Source: Acidobacteriota bacterium (GTDB taxonomy: Bacteria; Actinomycetota; Acidimicrobiia; Acidimicrobiales; UBA8190). Taken from it: a DNA stretch of 20,323 nt. Under the pieces are notes generated by a model. It made no database searches and was not told the origin of the DNA. It was given only the letters and a program-made list of their open reading frames with translations. The DNA lies in contig JAGWNV010000010.1 in the NCBI GenBank assembly GCA_028872975.1, positions 1 to 20,323 of the forward strand. The letters are read 5' to 3'. Below, piece by piece: positions 20,132 through 20,323 of the stretch. Position 1 is the stretch's first letter, and each line of letters opens with the position of its first letter. Position numbers and translations under genes: made by a program.

Positions 20132-20323
20132 TCAGCCGGCGGCGACGACCTCCACCGTCACCTCCGTCTCCACGTCGGCATGGAGATGGACGGGGACGAC
20201 GTGGGTGCCCACGGACTTGATCGGCTCCTCGAGGCGGATCCGGCGGCGGTCCACGACGGCGCCGGTCTGGGCCTCGACGGCCTCGGCGAGGTCCTGGGCG
20301 GTGACCGAACCGAAGAGCCGCCC
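20132..20323 (-). CDS. rplI: 50S ribosomal protein L9, C-terminal 63 residues (5' end outside window)
   Basis: The minus-strand frame runs from the window edge to TGA at 20134-20132. It encodes GRLFGSVTAQDLAEAVEAQ, then GAVVDRRRIRLEEPIKSVGTHVVPVHLHADVETEVTVEVV. The (K/R)LFGSVT start of the C-terminal domain, the basic RRRI and the IK-x-(V/L)G motif are those of L9, which binds 23S rRNA at the base of the L1 stalk. The end at VVAAG is normal. In most bacteria rplI follows rpsF-ssb-rpsR and precedes dnaB, as here. The fragment is too short for the ORF length used for larger genes but the match is clear. Confidence 0.93.
   Translation of the reverse strand, partial: GRLFGSVTAQDLAEAVEAQTGAVVDRRRIRLEEPIKSVGTHVVPVHLHADVETEVTVEVVAAG

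Overview
The window is very GC-rich, gene-dense, single-copy-looking chromosomal DNA from an actinobacterium. Evidence for this is the DUF1707 and DUF2505 family proteins, the rplI-dnaB gene order, inteins at the classic DnaB sites, a PhoP/TrcR-type two-component pair, and many genes that seem to be transcribed without a leader. A deep-branching, non-mycobacterial lineage such as Acidimicrobiia is my best guess, but that is inference. I see no transposase, phage gene, CRISPR array, tRNA or rRNA.

Layout. 1-3159 (+): the C-terminal part of a large FtsX-type ABC permease, a METTL7-like methyltransferase, and an unusual DUF1707 / LiaF-C-like / class III nucleotide cyclase fusion. 3181-4718 (-): two more class I methyltransferases. 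4736-5401 (+): an FMN-binding PPOX-family protein, divergent from the second methyltransferase across only 17 bp. 5409-8869 (-): a membrane GAF-PAS-GGDEF-EAL c-di-GMP protein followed closely by a DUF2071 protein, preceded by a relatively AT-rich regulatory gap (8870-9147). 9148-10230 (-): a UbiA/MenA-like prenyltransferase. 10312-12367 (+): a helical hypothetical protein, an aldo/keto reductase and a VOC protein. 12390-13727 (-): threonine ammonia-lyase. 13912-14058 (+): a probable 48-residue small protein. 14223-16480 (+): an OmpR-type response regulator and its histidine kinase, overlapping by ATGA. 16527-17021 (+): a DUF2505 protein. 17146-19902 (-): dnaB carrying two inteins. 20132-20323 (-): the C-terminal end of rplI.

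The most striking object is dnaB. Its 918-residue precursor holds a 316-residue intein in the Walker A loop and a 146-residue mini-intein at the DLRESG/SIEQD site, leaving a 456-residue helicase. The first is a class 3 intein: it starts with Ala and has the Trp-Cys-Thr triplet. It carries a decayed LAGLIDADG nuclease whose catalytic acidic positions are changed. The second is a class 1 intein with Cys1 and Ser+1 and no nuclease. DNA replication in this organism should therefore depend on two mechanistically different splicing reactions, both at the ATPase site.

A second theme is regulatory. At least seven genes lack a Shine-Dalgarno sequence but have a TANNNT-like -10 hexamer 5-8 nt before the start codon, which predicts leaderless mRNAs. 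In one case a single AT-rich hexamer appears to fire in both directions. The two-component operon is preceded by an 11-bp-period direct repeat that matches the mycobacterial PhoP box, which predicts autoregulation.
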